Numbered from the stretch's first letter, positions 25,045-34,335 are shown. The stretch: DNA of 64,000 bases from Shimia_B sp039815465 (GCA_039815465.1 JBCBZG010000014.1:31134-95133), one strand, 5' to 3'. Notes: generated by a model from the letters alone, not told the origin. A program made the numbers and translations.

Positions 25045-26166
25045 TTAGTAACTAGTAAGGAACGCTTCTCGCAAGGCCCTAGCCCTAGGCGATGTAGTAT
25101 GCGCTAGCGCCTTTCTCCAAAACGGCCACCAGGGTTTCGTAACCTCCTTCCATGTCCATAACTTTGCCTGTTTGACGTTCTCGTCTCCAATGCGGTTGCG
25201 AAGCTGCCTGTCGCGAAGCAACAAGCCCAGTTTTTCTGCAAACTCTCTTGGGTCACGGCTGTTAACGATTAACTCCGCTTGATGAGCACCAAACGCATCT
25301 GGAACAATCCCAACATTACTTGAAACCACGGGTATTCCGCATGCCATCGCTTCTAGTACGGTATTGGGCGTACCCTCGATGGCCGACGTGCAAACGAAAA
25401 CGTCTAAGTCGTTGTAAAAACGAGGCATATCACGGAAGTCTATCCGCTGCACCTGGGGATCGGCTACCTTGACGCGAATTGCATATCCATGCTCCTGAAC
25501 TTGATGAATTGCTGGCTTGAATACTGAATGAAATCCCTTGACATCATAGTTTTGGCTTTTGGCTCCCCATTGGCTATTCCCGGCCCAGCCGATTTTCCAA
25601 TTTCCGATGGTCCCGCTGTTCGGTTGGAGTGGTTTAAAATGATCGATATCGACGCCATCAGTGATCATAGTATCGGGCGGCACTAAGCCATTGCCGGATG
25701 AATAGATATTGCGAAGCTTGCTTGAAGAAACAGTATACCCATCGGCAAGCGCAAAAAGAAAGCGTCTTTGCGATAGCTCTTCCTCGCTGGAGAATAAATG
25801 ATCATACACCGAAGTTGTGAAAGCGCAGTTTCCGATTGCTCGCACGAGAGACAGGGTACCGAGGTTCAGACGCCGTGCGGCTTTAGCGACTGCCTCGGGC
25901 CTAAAAAGCCGAAACAAATCTTCCCTCCAAAAAATGTGACATACGTCTATCTTTCGCGTCAGGATGGTTTCAAAGATTCGATGGGGCGATGCGTTTACAT
26001 CCGCCATGTAAAGCTTAGATACCCTGTTTGGGCCGCAATGGATTTCGATGTTATTGGCAATGTTGTCGAATGACCAGCCCACCTGGTCAGGGCAAAGCAG
26101 GACATGAAGTGGCCTTTGTTGGATCACGTCGATGTTCTGGATCGCTGCGGTTGCGTTCACTTGCAA
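25045..26166 (-). CDS. Glycosyltransferase, GT4-like (GT-B fold)
   Basis: 373 residues. The C-terminal half has the donor-site pattern of family 4 retaining glycosyltransferases: FYNDLDVFVCTSAIEGTPN then TVLEAMACGIPVVSSNVG, with the E-x7-E pair and the GIPVV turn. The N-terminal half (LHVLLCPDQVGWSFDNIANN) is the acceptor Rossmann domain; IDHFKPL precedes the nucleotide-binding half. No membrane helix; probably a peripheral enzyme at the inner membrane. First gene of the leftward cassette leading to galE. Sugar and acceptor cannot be read from the sequence. Confidence 0.85.
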   Translation of the reverse strand: MQVNATAAIQNIDVIQQRPLHVLLCPDQVGWSFDNIANNIEIHCGPNRVSKLYMADVNASPHRIFETILTRKIDVCHIFWREDLFRLFRPEAVAKAARRLNLGTLSLVRAIGNCAFTTSVYDHLFSSEEELSQRRFLFALADGYTVSSSKLRNIYSSGNGLVPPDTMITDGVDIDHFKPLQPNSGTIGNWKIGWAGNSQWGAKSQNYDVKGFHSVFKPAIHQVQEHGYAIRVKVADPQVQRIDFRDMPRFYNDLDVFVCTSAIEGTPNTVLEAMACGIPVVSSNVGIVPDAFGAHQAELIVNSRDPREFAEKLGLLLRDRQLRNRIGDENVKQAKLWTWKEVTKPWWPFWRKALAHTTSPRARALREAFLTSY

Positions 26167-26361
26167 TTACCCCTTGATGCCAACTGGCTTGACTTATCGG
26201 AACGCATCTCCTGTTTGTTTTCAAGTAGTACAAGCCTACAACCAACTCGAGGACGCCCACCTTGGCCAACATGCGCTAGCCCCCAGTACGGCGTTAAAAA
26301 TCTCAGGAGCGAGCCTTAGCCCTTTGGTTCACAAGACAAATCACAGGTTTGGCATGAGAGT

Positions 26362-28167
26362 ATGATTCGAACCCTACTGAGAACACTTCGGTCTGACGGG
26401 CAGAAACCCAAATCTGATATGCCAATGTCACGTGCTGTCGTTTTAGTTTTCCAGCCAAGTGACACGAAGAGCCGCGCAGTGTTTCAGAATGCCCGTGCAT
26501 CTTTAAAAGATGCCAGCATACCGTACCTGGGCTACGAACTGGACACAGTTCATCGAGGCCCAAATTTAGATGACTTCGCCTGCGTGGTCATCTGCGCTCA
26601 AATCACCGAAAAACTGTCGGATTCATTCTCTGAAGATGTCTCCAAATACGTCAGCCGCGGCGGAGGGGTTGTGTTTGCTTGTGGAGGTTTCAAGCAAAGC
26701 CTGTCTGAGGTTATTGGGATTTCCGACCCTGGCCAAGCAGGAACCTTAGTCGAGTCCAGAGGGCTCCGGTTTGTAGGCGATCTTTTTCCGGGTACCGAAG
26801 GTCTCAGTTTAGGTTCAGATACGTGGGATATCCTACAATCGCGAGTTAGCGTCTCTTCAGAAAGCCTACTTAGCGCTTGTTCGATTCAAATTGAAGACTT
26901 GGCAGGCTGTCCCGTTCTTTGGCTCCGCAATTCGAGTGTAGGACGTGTGACATTTTGGAACACTGACATACTGTCAGAAAAACTGTTCCGCGGCTTTCTT
27001 TTTCAAACTATACTGGCGACGATGGATGTAGCAGTGGCTACAATCGGAGGATTTGCGACAGTCCAAATAGATGACTTCCCACCGTCGGAATCGTACGAAA
27101 AGCCAATCCACATGACTGACGAGTTTCCAGACATGTTCGAAGAAGATTTCTTTTTCGGTCCTTGGATCAACGATATGCTCGCCCTACGCAACAGGTTTGA
27201 TCTTAGGTTTACTTATTTTTTGACGCTGGACTATTCGGACTTTGATACCTCCAAGGAGGCCAAAGTGCCTGATACCACAAAGCAATCACTCCAGTATCGT
27301 TTGGGCCGCTTTGGCGAGTTGCCTAGTGGTGATGAGTACGGGTTTCATGGGTTCAACCATGTTGAGCACACCCGGAAGGGCTGGCCGCACGAAAACTCTT
27401 TCAAACGAAAAGTCAGCGCCGCGCGTCACCTCTGGAGGCAAATCGTGGGCGAACGCCTCCCCACTGCTTGGGTCCCACCGAACAACAGCTTTGACGAGAG
27501 AACGGTTCGGCTACTGAAACGGCACTTCCCAGAGATCAGCATAGTTTGCAGTCTTCATTCTACTGGTGCGTTCTCTAATGGATGTAACCGAGAATTTGGC
27601 GGTGAACCTTGGTGTCATGAACTTTTGAACATACCCCGACAGACCTATGGGTTCATCTTAACTGAGGCACAACGCGCACTCTTGTTGTCTCAAATTCTCG
27701 GAATGGGGGTCTGGACGCATTTCATGCACCCGGATGATGTTACCGACATTCGTGTTGGAACTACAAACTTAATGGATTTCAGAAATCCAGAAAATCTTAA
27801 TTGGAAAACAAAAAATGAGGCTGATCGAGATGGAATGTTTGTTGAATTCGAGCGATGGATCGGCTGGGTCACCGACATTTTTCCCTGGCTGGAATTTGTA
27901 ACGATTAGCGACGCAGCAGGAAGGTGGCAACGCCTTTCGGCCAATGGCCCTTCAGTGGAGGTTTTTCCCGATAGAGTCGAAGTAGCGACGCAGAGTGATC
28001 AGCTTTTGTTCATCAGACTTGCTGAAGGGAGAAAACTTTCAAATCGAAAACAAGGCGCAGTCCTAGCGGAATACAAGGTAAGCGGAGGGACTCTCTACGT
28101 GGTAAGCTGTTCGAAACGAAAGACCTGTTTTCATTTGATTGAACGCCGACGAAACATCTCCGATTGA
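26362..28167 (+). CDS. DUF2194-like protein, polysaccharide-deacetylase-type
   Basis: 601 residues, divergent from the glycosyltransferase. The N-terminal 220 residues have a flavodoxin- or glutaminase-like alternating pattern (VVICAQITEKLS, GGGVVFACGGFKQ). After GFATVQIDDFPP comes a region recalling NodB-type deacetylases: YGFHGFNHVEHTRKGW, AWVPPNNSFDERTVRLLK and THFMHPDDV, with D and H residues where metal ligands are expected. This matches my memory of DUF2194, found in exopolysaccharide loci. No signal peptide is visible, which is odd for an enzyme acting on exported glycan. Family moderately sure; activity inferred. Confidence 0.6.
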   Translation: MIRTLLRTLRSDGQKPKSDMPMSRAVVLVFQPSDTKSRAVFQNARASLKDASIPYLGYELDTVHRGPNLDDFACVVICAQITEKLSDSFSEDVSKYVSRGGGVVFACGGFKQSLSEVIGISDPGQAGTLVESRGLRFVGDLFPGTEGLSLGSDTWDILQSRVSVSSESLLSACSIQIEDLAGCPVLWLRNSSVGRVTFWNTDILSEKLFRGFLFQTILATMDVAVATIGGFATVQIDDFPPSESYEKPIHMTDEFPDMFEEDFFFGPWINDMLALRNRFDLRFTYFLTLDYSDFDTSKEAKVPDTTKQSLQYRLGRFGELPSGDEYGFHGFNHVEHTRKGWPHENSFKRKVSAARHLWRQIVGERLPTAWVPPNNSFDERTVRLLKRHFPEISIVCSLHSTGAFSNGCNREFGGEPWCHELLNIPRQTYGFILTEAQRALLLSQILGMGVWTHFMHPDDVTDIRVGTTNLMDFRNPENLNWKTKNEADRDGMFVEFERWIGWVTDIFPWLEFVTISDAAGRWQRLSANGPSVEVFPDRVEVATQSDQLLFIRLAEGRKLSNRKQGAVLAEYKVSGGTLYVVSCSKRKTCFHLIERRRNISD

Positions 28168-28371
28168 GCTGGCGTAGTTCTGTAATGAGCCCCTTTCCCA
28201 ATCAAGTATGGTTAAAATCATCGAAACCAATTTGAAGTGCATTGGAAGACCGTTATATTTAGGACAAAGCAGCCATTCAAAATGGATTGACCGACAGCGG
28301 CTTTGTATGCTCGTTGCTCATCCGTGCCAGGCGGTCGAACATCAGCTTCACGCGCTGACGCAGAAGATCGG

Positions 28372-31059
28372 CTACCTCACCAATCTCGGATAGGTGTCGA
28401 TGCGCGTATACTGCTTGCGCGCAGTTCTCTCCGTCTCGCGAGATTTGGTAGCCGACCTGTAAATTCTACCCTGTTCCCTGTGCCTCGTCATCGCGACATA
28501 AGTCAGATGCCTGTCCATCGACTTGCTATCGAGAACAAAAGCCTGATCCACTGTGCATCCTTGCGAGCGATGGATGCTCACAGCATATCCGTGATCAAGC
28601 GAGTTGTATTCTTCCAGGTCAATGCTGACCGTTCTAGCGTTCTCGTCCAAGCGAACTTTTAGAATGCCCTTTCCGGACTGAATGACCTGGCCGAGCAAGC
28701 CGTTTGTTACCTCAAGCGCGCGGTCGTTCCGTGTGAACAGAATTCGGTCGCCATTGGCAAAGGCACGGGGTCCGTGCTCCGTGTCCGCCATCACTTCATC
28801 GGTTAGTTCGCCCTGGGCAACCAACTTCGCGCGGATATGCTGGTTGATTGCGAAGACGTCTTTTCGACGAGGGGCTAGGGCGAGGCGGGTCTTGTTTTCA
28901 GGGCTCGTTTCAATGTCAGCCAGGTAATCGGCAACAAGTGCACTGATCGCTTTGCTGGGGCTCTGCGACTGAACAACGTGATTTCGCGCCTCATAGGCAT
29001 CCAGAGCTTGCTGGGTGTTACCCATCGCAAAAGCCTTCGACGCCTCGCGCTGCCAGTCGGATTTCTGACGCCGCACCTCTTCCAATCTCGCATGCTTGTG
29101 CACTGCCAACATGTCTTTGAAAGGAGTGCCAGCCTGTATTGGTTGAAGCTGCTCAGGGTCTCCAACAAGAACGACTTTGCATCTTAGCTCAGCCAGCTTT
29201 GAAACGACCCTACTGAGTTGTCGCGTACCCACCATCCCAACTTCGTCAATCACCACGACGCAATCCGGCGCAATTGGTTCAAAGCCGTGCTCCCAGCTTT
29301 TTTCGAAAGCGGCCAGCGTACGGGATTTGATTCCAGAGGCGCGTTGAAGACCATCAGCGGCTTTCCCGGCAAGAGCAGCGCCTTGCACAGTGTAGCCCTG
29401 TTTCTCCCATGCGAGCCGAGCGACTTCGAGCAGGGTCGACTTCCCGGAGCCCGCAATCCCCACAACGCAAGACAGTCCTTCGGCAGACGACAGGTGTTCA
29501 AGCGCCACGCGCTGTTCTTCCGACAAGGAACCACCGATCTGAGCGAGGCCTCGGTTTTTGAGACGGATGGCTTCGGTAAGGTTATCGGCGGAAGTAAAAA
29601 AGCTCTGATCGTGTTCTAAGGTATCAGCGACGTTCCTCAGCTGCTCCTGCGCGGCGAGGAAGGACCGCGTTGTATATCTGGGCTCTTGATCGCTCGAGCA
29701 GGGCGCAAGCTCTCTAGAAGCCAAGATGCGCTTGGTCATGTCAGTGATCCAGTCGGGATCACGCTCGATCTTGTTCAGCGCACGCTTGATATCGCTTTGT
29801 GTGATTGTCTCTTCCTTGTCGGAGAGATGCTGCGCAAGCAGGTCTGGATTGAGCTCGAGCGCAGCAGCCGTGGGAAGCGGATCGTCTTGGCGAAGCACGA
29901 GACGCTGACGCTTGTCTGGCTGGGAAGGCTCGTTCTGTGGAACGAGTGCATCAAGAGCTCTTTGGTGTTCCTTTGCCCTCTCATAGTCCCGACGTTCACC
30001 CAGTTGCCTTGCGATCAAGGTATCGAAGGCCAGTCGATGTCTTTGTCTTTCTGCTCTCGCGGCATCGGCAAGCACTTGAACCTGTTTCTCGTACTTGCCC
30101 GTCAGCTTAGCCCAGGCAGCCTTCAAACCTTGTGGCAGCTGTCCCTGTCGCTTTGACCGGGCCGAAGTGCGTTCCGCAGCCTGAGCGACCTCTAGCTCTT
30201 CCTGTTCGGTCTTATGACGCGCCACAAGCTTTTCCAGAGAAGCGTCCATGCCCAGTCCAAGAGGCAGCTCAGACGGCAAAAAACTCTGCTTAGCTTGCTC
30301 TACCGAAGGGAGCCCGTCGCCAGTTCCGAGCCTTTGCCGAAGTGCCTTCGCGCCAACACTTGTCCAACGTGAGAGCGAATAGACCGTGCCTTGTTCATTC
30401 ACAGCGACAAACGAGCGGCGAGACCCTTTCGCCAGAACGAACCCCTCGCTGAGGAGTGCTGCCCGAAATGCACCGAGTGAGTCGGACTGCAACCAGCACT
30501 CTGCAAAGAACGCCTTGAGCGCCTTTGAATCCCGTTGTGCTGTCTTGGCCTGCGCCGCTTCCACCTGATCAAATCTCAGAGGATCGCGCTTCTCCTGATC
30601 AACAAATCCGGGTGGCATCTGCCAACCATGCTCGCGATAGAGTTCACGCGCGATAGACTGCAGCTTGTTCTTAAAGTGCGGAAGGTTCACCGCCTTCATT
30701 TCGTTCGGATTGATGCGCGACCAGACGCAATGAGCGTGCCGTCGGGCTTTCTTTTCGTGGAAAACTATGGCGCGTGGTTGGCCAACGAGCCCAAGTTCTT
30801 GCTCAATGCGGTCGATAACGGCCTCAAAAACATGGATGGGTACCACCTCACCGGGAGGTGGACTCAAGCTGAGAGAGAACAGGTACTTGGTGCACTTGGT
30901 ACCGAGCGCAATGGCCTCTGACTCAAGGAAGGCCCCCATTAGGTCGTCAGCAACGAAACCACGGATATCGTGAAGCATGACATGCTCGTTCTCGCGACCA
31001 TTCATCAAGTGAAGGGCGAGATCGCGCCCATGGCCGCGTTGGTTGCCGACAAAGATCAC
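28372..31059 (-). CDS. Conjugative relaxase fused to TraA/RecD-like helicase
   Basis: 895 residues. The N-terminal relaxase domain has HVMLHDIRGFVADDL and the metal-binding RRHAHCVWSRI (His108 and His110), the MOBP-like three-histidine motif region. A charged linker follows, then a superfamily 1 helicase: Walker A GIAGSGKST, Walker B VVVIDEVGMV, GDPEQLQPI and the C-terminal YAVSIHRSQGCTVDQAF. It nicks oriT, stays on the 5' end and unwinds the strand for transfer. It overlaps mobC by ATGA. Another reading frame at the stop (HLSEIGEVADLLRQRVKL) continues helical coding for about 40 residues, so the tail may be frameshifted. Confidence 0.9.
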   Translation of the reverse strand: MIFVGNQRGHGRDLALHLMNGRENEHVMLHDIRGFVADDLMGAFLESEAIALGTKCTKYLFSLSLSPPPGEVVPIHVFEAVIDRIEQELGLVGQPRAIVFHEKKARRHAHCVWSRINPNEMKAVNLPHFKNKLQSIARELYREHGWQMPPGFVDQEKRDPLRFDQVEAAQAKTAQRDSKALKAFFAECWLQSDSLGAFRAALLSEGFVLAKGSRRSFVAVNEQGTVYSLSRWTSVGAKALRQRLGTGDGLPSVEQAKQSFLPSELPLGLGMDASLEKLVARHKTEQEELEVAQAAERTSARSKRQGQLPQGLKAAWAKLTGKYEKQVQVLADAARAERQRHRLAFDTLIARQLGERRDYERAKEHQRALDALVPQNEPSQPDKRQRLVLRQDDPLPTAAALELNPDLLAQHLSDKEETITQSDIKRALNKIERDPDWITDMTKRILASRELAPCSSDQEPRYTTRSFLAAQEQLRNVADTLEHDQSFFTSADNLTEAIRLKNRGLAQIGGSLSEEQRVALEHLSSAEGLSCVVGIAGSGKSTLLEVARLAWEKQGYTVQGAALAGKAADGLQRASGIKSRTLAAFEKSWEHGFEPIAPDCVVVIDEVGMVGTRQLSRVVSKLAELRCKVVLVGDPEQLQPIQAGTPFKDMLAVHKHARLEEVRRQKSDWQREASKAFAMGNTQQALDAYEARNHVVQSQSPSKAISALVADYLADIETSPENKTRLALAPRRKDVFAINQHIRAKLVAQGELTDEVMADTEHGPRAFANGDRILFTRNDRALEVTNGLLGQVIQSGKGILKVRLDENARTVSIDLEEYNSLDHGYAVSIHRSQGCTVDQAFVLDSKSMDRHLTYVAMTRHREQGRIYRSATKSRETERTARKQYTRIDTYPRLVR

Positions 31060-31481
31060 TTGGATGTCCCAAGGGCAGCAAGCAGCAAAGAGCGCATGTT
31101 CACGACCAGCTCATAGGCCTCCTCCACCTGCGCTTGAGCCTTTTCATCAAAGTCGAGCGCGCCGACATTGGCGTGATAAGCAAGCTGGTTCAGATTGTTG
31201 GCGATCCGTGATTGACCCAAGAGCCCGAGGATCTTCGCGATAGCAACGCGATCCTCGACAGCTATTCCTTTCGCCCGGCGTCTGGGCAATTCCTGCCCAA
31301 GGGCTCGCGCACGCAAATAAACGCTCAGAGCCGTCCCATCCGCGAGTTCGGTCAGCTTTGCATGATCTTCTTGAGACAGCCTAACCGTGACGCGCGGACA
31401 GTCTCTGGTCCGCTTTTGCCTAGACGCTGATCCACCAACCTTCTCCTTGGCCGCCGCTGTGAAATCCTGACCCAGCGACAT
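31056..31481 (-). CDS. mobC: MobC-like relaxosome accessory protein
   Basis: 141 residues, start ATG at 31481 in a TGATG overlap with the upstream gene. The centre PRVTVRLSQEDHAKLTELAD then GTALSVYLRARALG is a ribbon-helix-helix type DNA-binding domain, and the C-terminal LGQSRIANNLNQLAYHANVG is the MobC signature (RIGNNLNQLAR-like). MobC proteins bind oriT and help the relaxase open the duplex. Its ATGA coupling to the relaxase gene fits one relaxosome operon. Confidence 0.88.
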   Translation of the reverse strand: MSLGQDFTAAAKEKVGGSASRQKRTRDCPRVTVRLSQEDHAKLTELADGTALSVYLRARALGQELPRRRAKGIAVEDRVAIAKILGLLGQSRIANNLNQLAYHANVGALDFDEKAQAQVEEAYELVVNMRSLLLAALGTSK

Positions 31482-31711
31482 CACAGCGAAGGCCCATTGC
31501 GCTTTGGCCCAGGAGATAGCCGCCGATCTGGACCCTTCAGCTCTCGTTCTTGCCGTTCGGCTTCAACGGCTTCAACGGCTTCAAATTCCCGAAGCTTGTG
31601 GATAAGCTCAGGCGAATGGTGGAGAATTTCGGCCCAATCTTCTAGTTCTGAAAGCAGGTCTAGCGGTGGAACGGGTTCGAGTTTTATCCCCTCAGGCCCA
31701 CCAAACCCCAC
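31481..31711 (-). CDS. Small hypothetical protein at the head of the mob operon
   Basis: 76 residues from a GTG without a clear ribosome site; charged and helical in the middle (LIHKLREFEAVEAVEAERQE). The frame stays open upstream into the core side, so the original 5' end may have been lost at the element border. Coupled to mobC by a TGATG overlap. Confidence 0.4.
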   Translation of the reverse strand: MGFGGPEGIKLEPVPPLDLLSELEDWAEILHHSPELIHKLREFEAVEAVEAERQERELKGPDRRLSPGPKRNGPSL

Positions 31712-31739
31712 CAGACTTGTCCGAATGGTTCCGCAGGCT
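31712..31739. other. Apparent border between accessory element and core chromosome
   Basis: Mob genes lie to the left and housekeeping-style GC-rich genes to the right, with less than 30 bases between them. There is no room for an oriT or promoter for the mob operon. No tRNA or clear attachment-site repeat is visible; the other end of the element is outside the window. Confidence 0.4.
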
Positions 31740-32336
31740 CTAGCCGCGCTGCGTTTCGATAACGCTGCCGGACTGCCGTGCGAGTTGGCGGATCTCTTCT
31801 GCGATCAGGGCAAAGGCGCGTCCCTGCGCGCCGCAGCGGGCAGCCTCGATCGACGCGTTGATCGCCACAAACTGGATGGAACGGCTGAGCTTAGATAGCT
31901 CCGCCAGCATCGCGCTCGACAGTTCGGCATGGGCCGACTGCCGCTCCAGCACGCCGCCGATGAACACGCGCCGCACAGCGTCGAGCGACTGCCTGGAGCG
32001 TCGCACGCAGTCCTGGTTGAACCGGGTAAGCAGCGCCTCAGGCGCCTCGCGATCCCAGTCCCGTGCAAAGGCACGCCAAACATCAGCGGCGCCCCGGCAC
32101 TCATCCCGCGCCTCCTGATCCAGGCTGAAGCCCGCAGGCTTCAGAAGGTGGTCAAACCCCGCCTCCAAAACCATCGCGAAACCCGACATACGATCCGGCA
32201 AACCGCGCTCAAGCTCCCGGTCCACGCGGCCCATGGCGCGCGCGCAGAGTGCGGAGGGAACCTCCGTTAATAGCGGCAGCAGGTCTGCCTCGATCACGAC
32301 GATGGGATCAGTCCGCCAGTCCAACGGTAGCGCCAT
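31740..32336 (-). CDS. Methyl-accepting-chemotaxis-like signalling domain protein
   Basis: 198 residues from the ATG at 32336 (GGAG six bases upstream). No membrane helix. The C-terminal third reads FVAINASIEAARCGAQGRAF, then ALIAEEIRQLARQSG, the hairpin-tip signature of MCP cytoplasmic domains that contact CheA/CheW. Most MCP domains run on for another helix; this one stops at ETQRG right at the element border, so it may be a naturally short roseobacter form or trimmed by insertion. The N-terminal part (WRTDPIVVIEADLLPLL) is unassigned. Confidence 0.7.
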   Translation of the reverse strand: MALPLDWRTDPIVVIEADLLPLLTEVPSALCARAMGRVDRELERGLPDRMSGFAMVLEAGFDHLLKPAGFSLDQEARDECRGAADVWRAFARDWDREAPEALLTRFNQDCVRRSRQSLDAVRRVFIGGVLERQSAHAELSSAMLAELSKLSRSIQFVAINASIEAARCGAQGRAFALIAEEIRQLARQSGSVIETQRG

Positions 32337-32482
32337 AGTAGTCTCCGGCCCGGTCCGCGGCACCGTAGCGAACCCCCATTAAGTTAGCCTTAAGCCCGAC
32401 CCAAAGCCGCAACTTGCCAGTTGCTCGATCGTGCAGCCAAACGTTAAGTAACGGCAGTGTCACATTAATTCAGGATCGATTC

Positions 32483-33220
32483 ATGAAATTGCGCCTTTTG
32501 CCTGCCATGCTTGCGGCCAGCGTTTGCGCCGCCGCGGCCACCGCTGCCCCGATCACGTTAAATCTGAACGGCTCCGTCAGCTCGGCCTCCGGGGCGTGGG
32601 CGGGTGCAGAGGGGACCGGCTTTTCTGCCGCTCTGACCTTCGATCTGGACCCGAACAACGCAGTCGTCATCGAAGACATCGAAAACGAGTTCGAGGAACG
32701 CCGCTGGATTTTCCAGGGCGGCTCTTACGGCCTGACCTTCACCCCCGATGCAGGCAGCCCGCTCGATTTCCTGAGTGTGGACACAATCGCGGTTGAAACG
32801 ATCAACAACATCGATCTCGACGGTATCGGAAACCCGTTTGGACTGACCGGTATTCGTGACGTGCTGAGCTTTACCGCGGGCAACGTGATCGCCGACTGTT
32901 TGCCGAGCGAACAGAATGCCGCCGGGTTCTGCCCGCCTGAATCGGCGAATGAGAACGGCACGGATTACGACTTCTTCATCGTTGGCGCGGACAACTGGTT
33001 CGCCGACGGGGTAACATTGCCGTCCGTCTTCCCTGACCTCTCATCGGGATATGACATCGCAGGCTCCGGCGTCCGGTTCACCAACAACGCGGAAACTGCC
33101 AACGCGGAGTTCACTTTTGACTCGCCCGCCCCCGTGCCGCTGCCCGCAGGCGTCTGGCTGATGCTGAGCGCCGTTGGCGCGACCGCACTCATCCGGCGCA
33201 AAGGCCGCGCTGCGGCGTAG
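32483..33220 (+). CDS. VPLPA-CTERM sorting-domain protein
   Basis: 245 residues from the ATG at 32483 (AGGA upstream). It has a clear signal peptide (MKLRLLPAMLAASVCAAAAT), an Asp/Asn-rich beta-type body, and a C terminus of PVPLPAGVWLMLSAVGATAL followed by IRRKGR. That is the roseobacter VPLPA variant of PEP-CTERM: motif, hydrophobic helix, basic end, normally cut by an exosortase. The protein should be exported and processed for the cell surface or matrix. No exosortase is in the window. Ligand or function of the body unknown. Confidence 0.88.
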   Translation: MKLRLLPAMLAASVCAAAATAAPITLNLNGSVSSASGAWAGAEGTGFSAALTFDLDPNNAVVIEDIENEFEERRWIFQGGSYGLTFTPDAGSPLDFLSVDTIAVETINNIDLDGIGNPFGLTGIRDVLSFTAGNVIADCLPSEQNAAGFCPPESANENGTDYDFFIVGADNWFADGVTLPSVFPDLSSGYDIAGSGVRFTNNAETANAEFTFDSPAPVPLPAGVWLMLSAVGATALIRRKGRAAA

Positions 33221-33311
33221 GTTTACGGCCAGTTTCACTGGCCAAGCGCGCGAATCTTGTTACCTTCCCTGCGACGGCCTGCCACAGGCCTCACAATCTG
33301 GGAGGATACCA

Positions 33312-34328
33312 ATGAAATCGTACATGAGAACGGCCTGCGTCGCGGCCATCGTCACCGCCTTTGCGGGCGAAGCTTTAGCCACGGAATGGAACGTGTCGCT
33401 CTGGGGGTCGCGTCGTGCGTTTACCGAGCATGTCGAAAAGCTCGCGGAGCTTGTGAGCGAAAAAACCGGCGGCGAGTTCACGATGAACATCTCCTACGGC
33501 GGCCTGTCCAAGAACCGCGAGAACCTCGACGGGATCTCCATCGGCGCGTTCGAGATGGCGCAGTTCTGCGCGGGCTACCACCGCGACAAAAACCGCGTGA
33601 TCACGGTGCTTGAGCTGCCGTTCCTCGGCGTGTCCACGTTGGAGGAGGAAGTCGCTGTGGCGACCGCGGTCTACAACCACCCCGCCGCCACCGAAGAGAT
33701 GGCGCAGTGGAACGCCCAGCTCCTGATGACCTCGCCCATGCCACAGTACAACATTGTGGGCACCGGTGAGCCGCCCGCGACGCTCGCCGACATGGATGGC
33801 CTGCGCGTGCGCGCCACCGGCGGCATCGGCAACGCGTTCAAGGCCGTGGGCGCCGTGCCGACCTCCGTGACCGCGACCGAGGCATTCCAGGCCATGGAAT
33901 CGGGCGTCGTTGATGCCGTGGCATTCGCCCAGCACGCGCACCTGTCCTTTGGCACCATCAACCAGGCAGAGTGGTGGACAGCCAACCTGAACCCCGGCAC
34001 CGTGAACTGTCCCGTGGTTGTTAATATCGACGCGCTTGATGCGTTGTCCGACGAACACCGCGCCGCGCTGGAAGCCAGCGTGCCGGAGGCCATCGACCAC
34101 TACCTCGCCAACTATGGCAGCCTGCTTGAGCGCTGGGACAGCGTTCTGGCGGAAAAGGAAGTGACTAAGGTCGAAGTGGACGACGCCGTGATCGCGGAGT
34201 TCCGCACCGTCGCCGCCGACCCCGTTCGTGACCAGTGGATCGCCGACATGGAGGCGCAAGGCGTCCCCGGTCAGGAGCTCTATGACCTCGTCATCACGAC
34301 GCTCAACGACTTCCGCGCAATGAACTAG
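33312..34328 (+). CDS. dctP: TRAP transporter substrate-binding protein (DctP family)
   Basis: 338 residues; the start ATG at 33312 has GGAGG upstream. Signal peptide about 1-23 (ending GEALATEW). The mature protein follows the DctP pattern: FTEHVEKLAELVSEKTGGEF, then the substrate-arginine strand LADMDGLRVRATGG and AFQAMESGVVDAV. It captures an organic anion in the periplasm for the QM permease genes that follow. The substrate is not readable from sequence. It is separated from dctQ by a very strong hairpin, which fits higher binding-protein output from one transcript. Confidence 0.92.
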   Translation: MKSYMRTACVAAIVTAFAGEALATEWNVSLWGSRRAFTEHVEKLAELVSEKTGGEFTMNISYGGLSKNRENLDGISIGAFEMAQFCAGYHRDKNRVITVLELPFLGVSTLEEEVAVATAVYNHPAATEEMAQWNAQLLMTSPMPQYNIVGTGEPPATLADMDGLRVRATGGIGNAFKAVGAVPTSVTATEAFQAMESGVVDAVAFAQHAHLSFGTINQAEWWTANLNPGTVNCPVVVNIDALDALSDEHRAALEASVPEAIDHYLANYGSLLERWDSVLAEKEVTKVEVDDAVIAEFRTVAADPVRDQWIADMEAQGVPGQELYDLVITTLNDFRAMN

Positions 34329-34335
34329 CGCGTTG

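Noticed and set aside
31700..31745. tRNA or tmRNA 3' end as an integration site
   Set aside because: No acceptor-stem or T-loop pattern could be built around the border, and no GTTCRAATC-like box is present.
33375..34259. 294-residue open frame antisense to dctP
   Set aside because: Shadow of a clear TRAP binding protein; repetitive His/Gly/Val composition.
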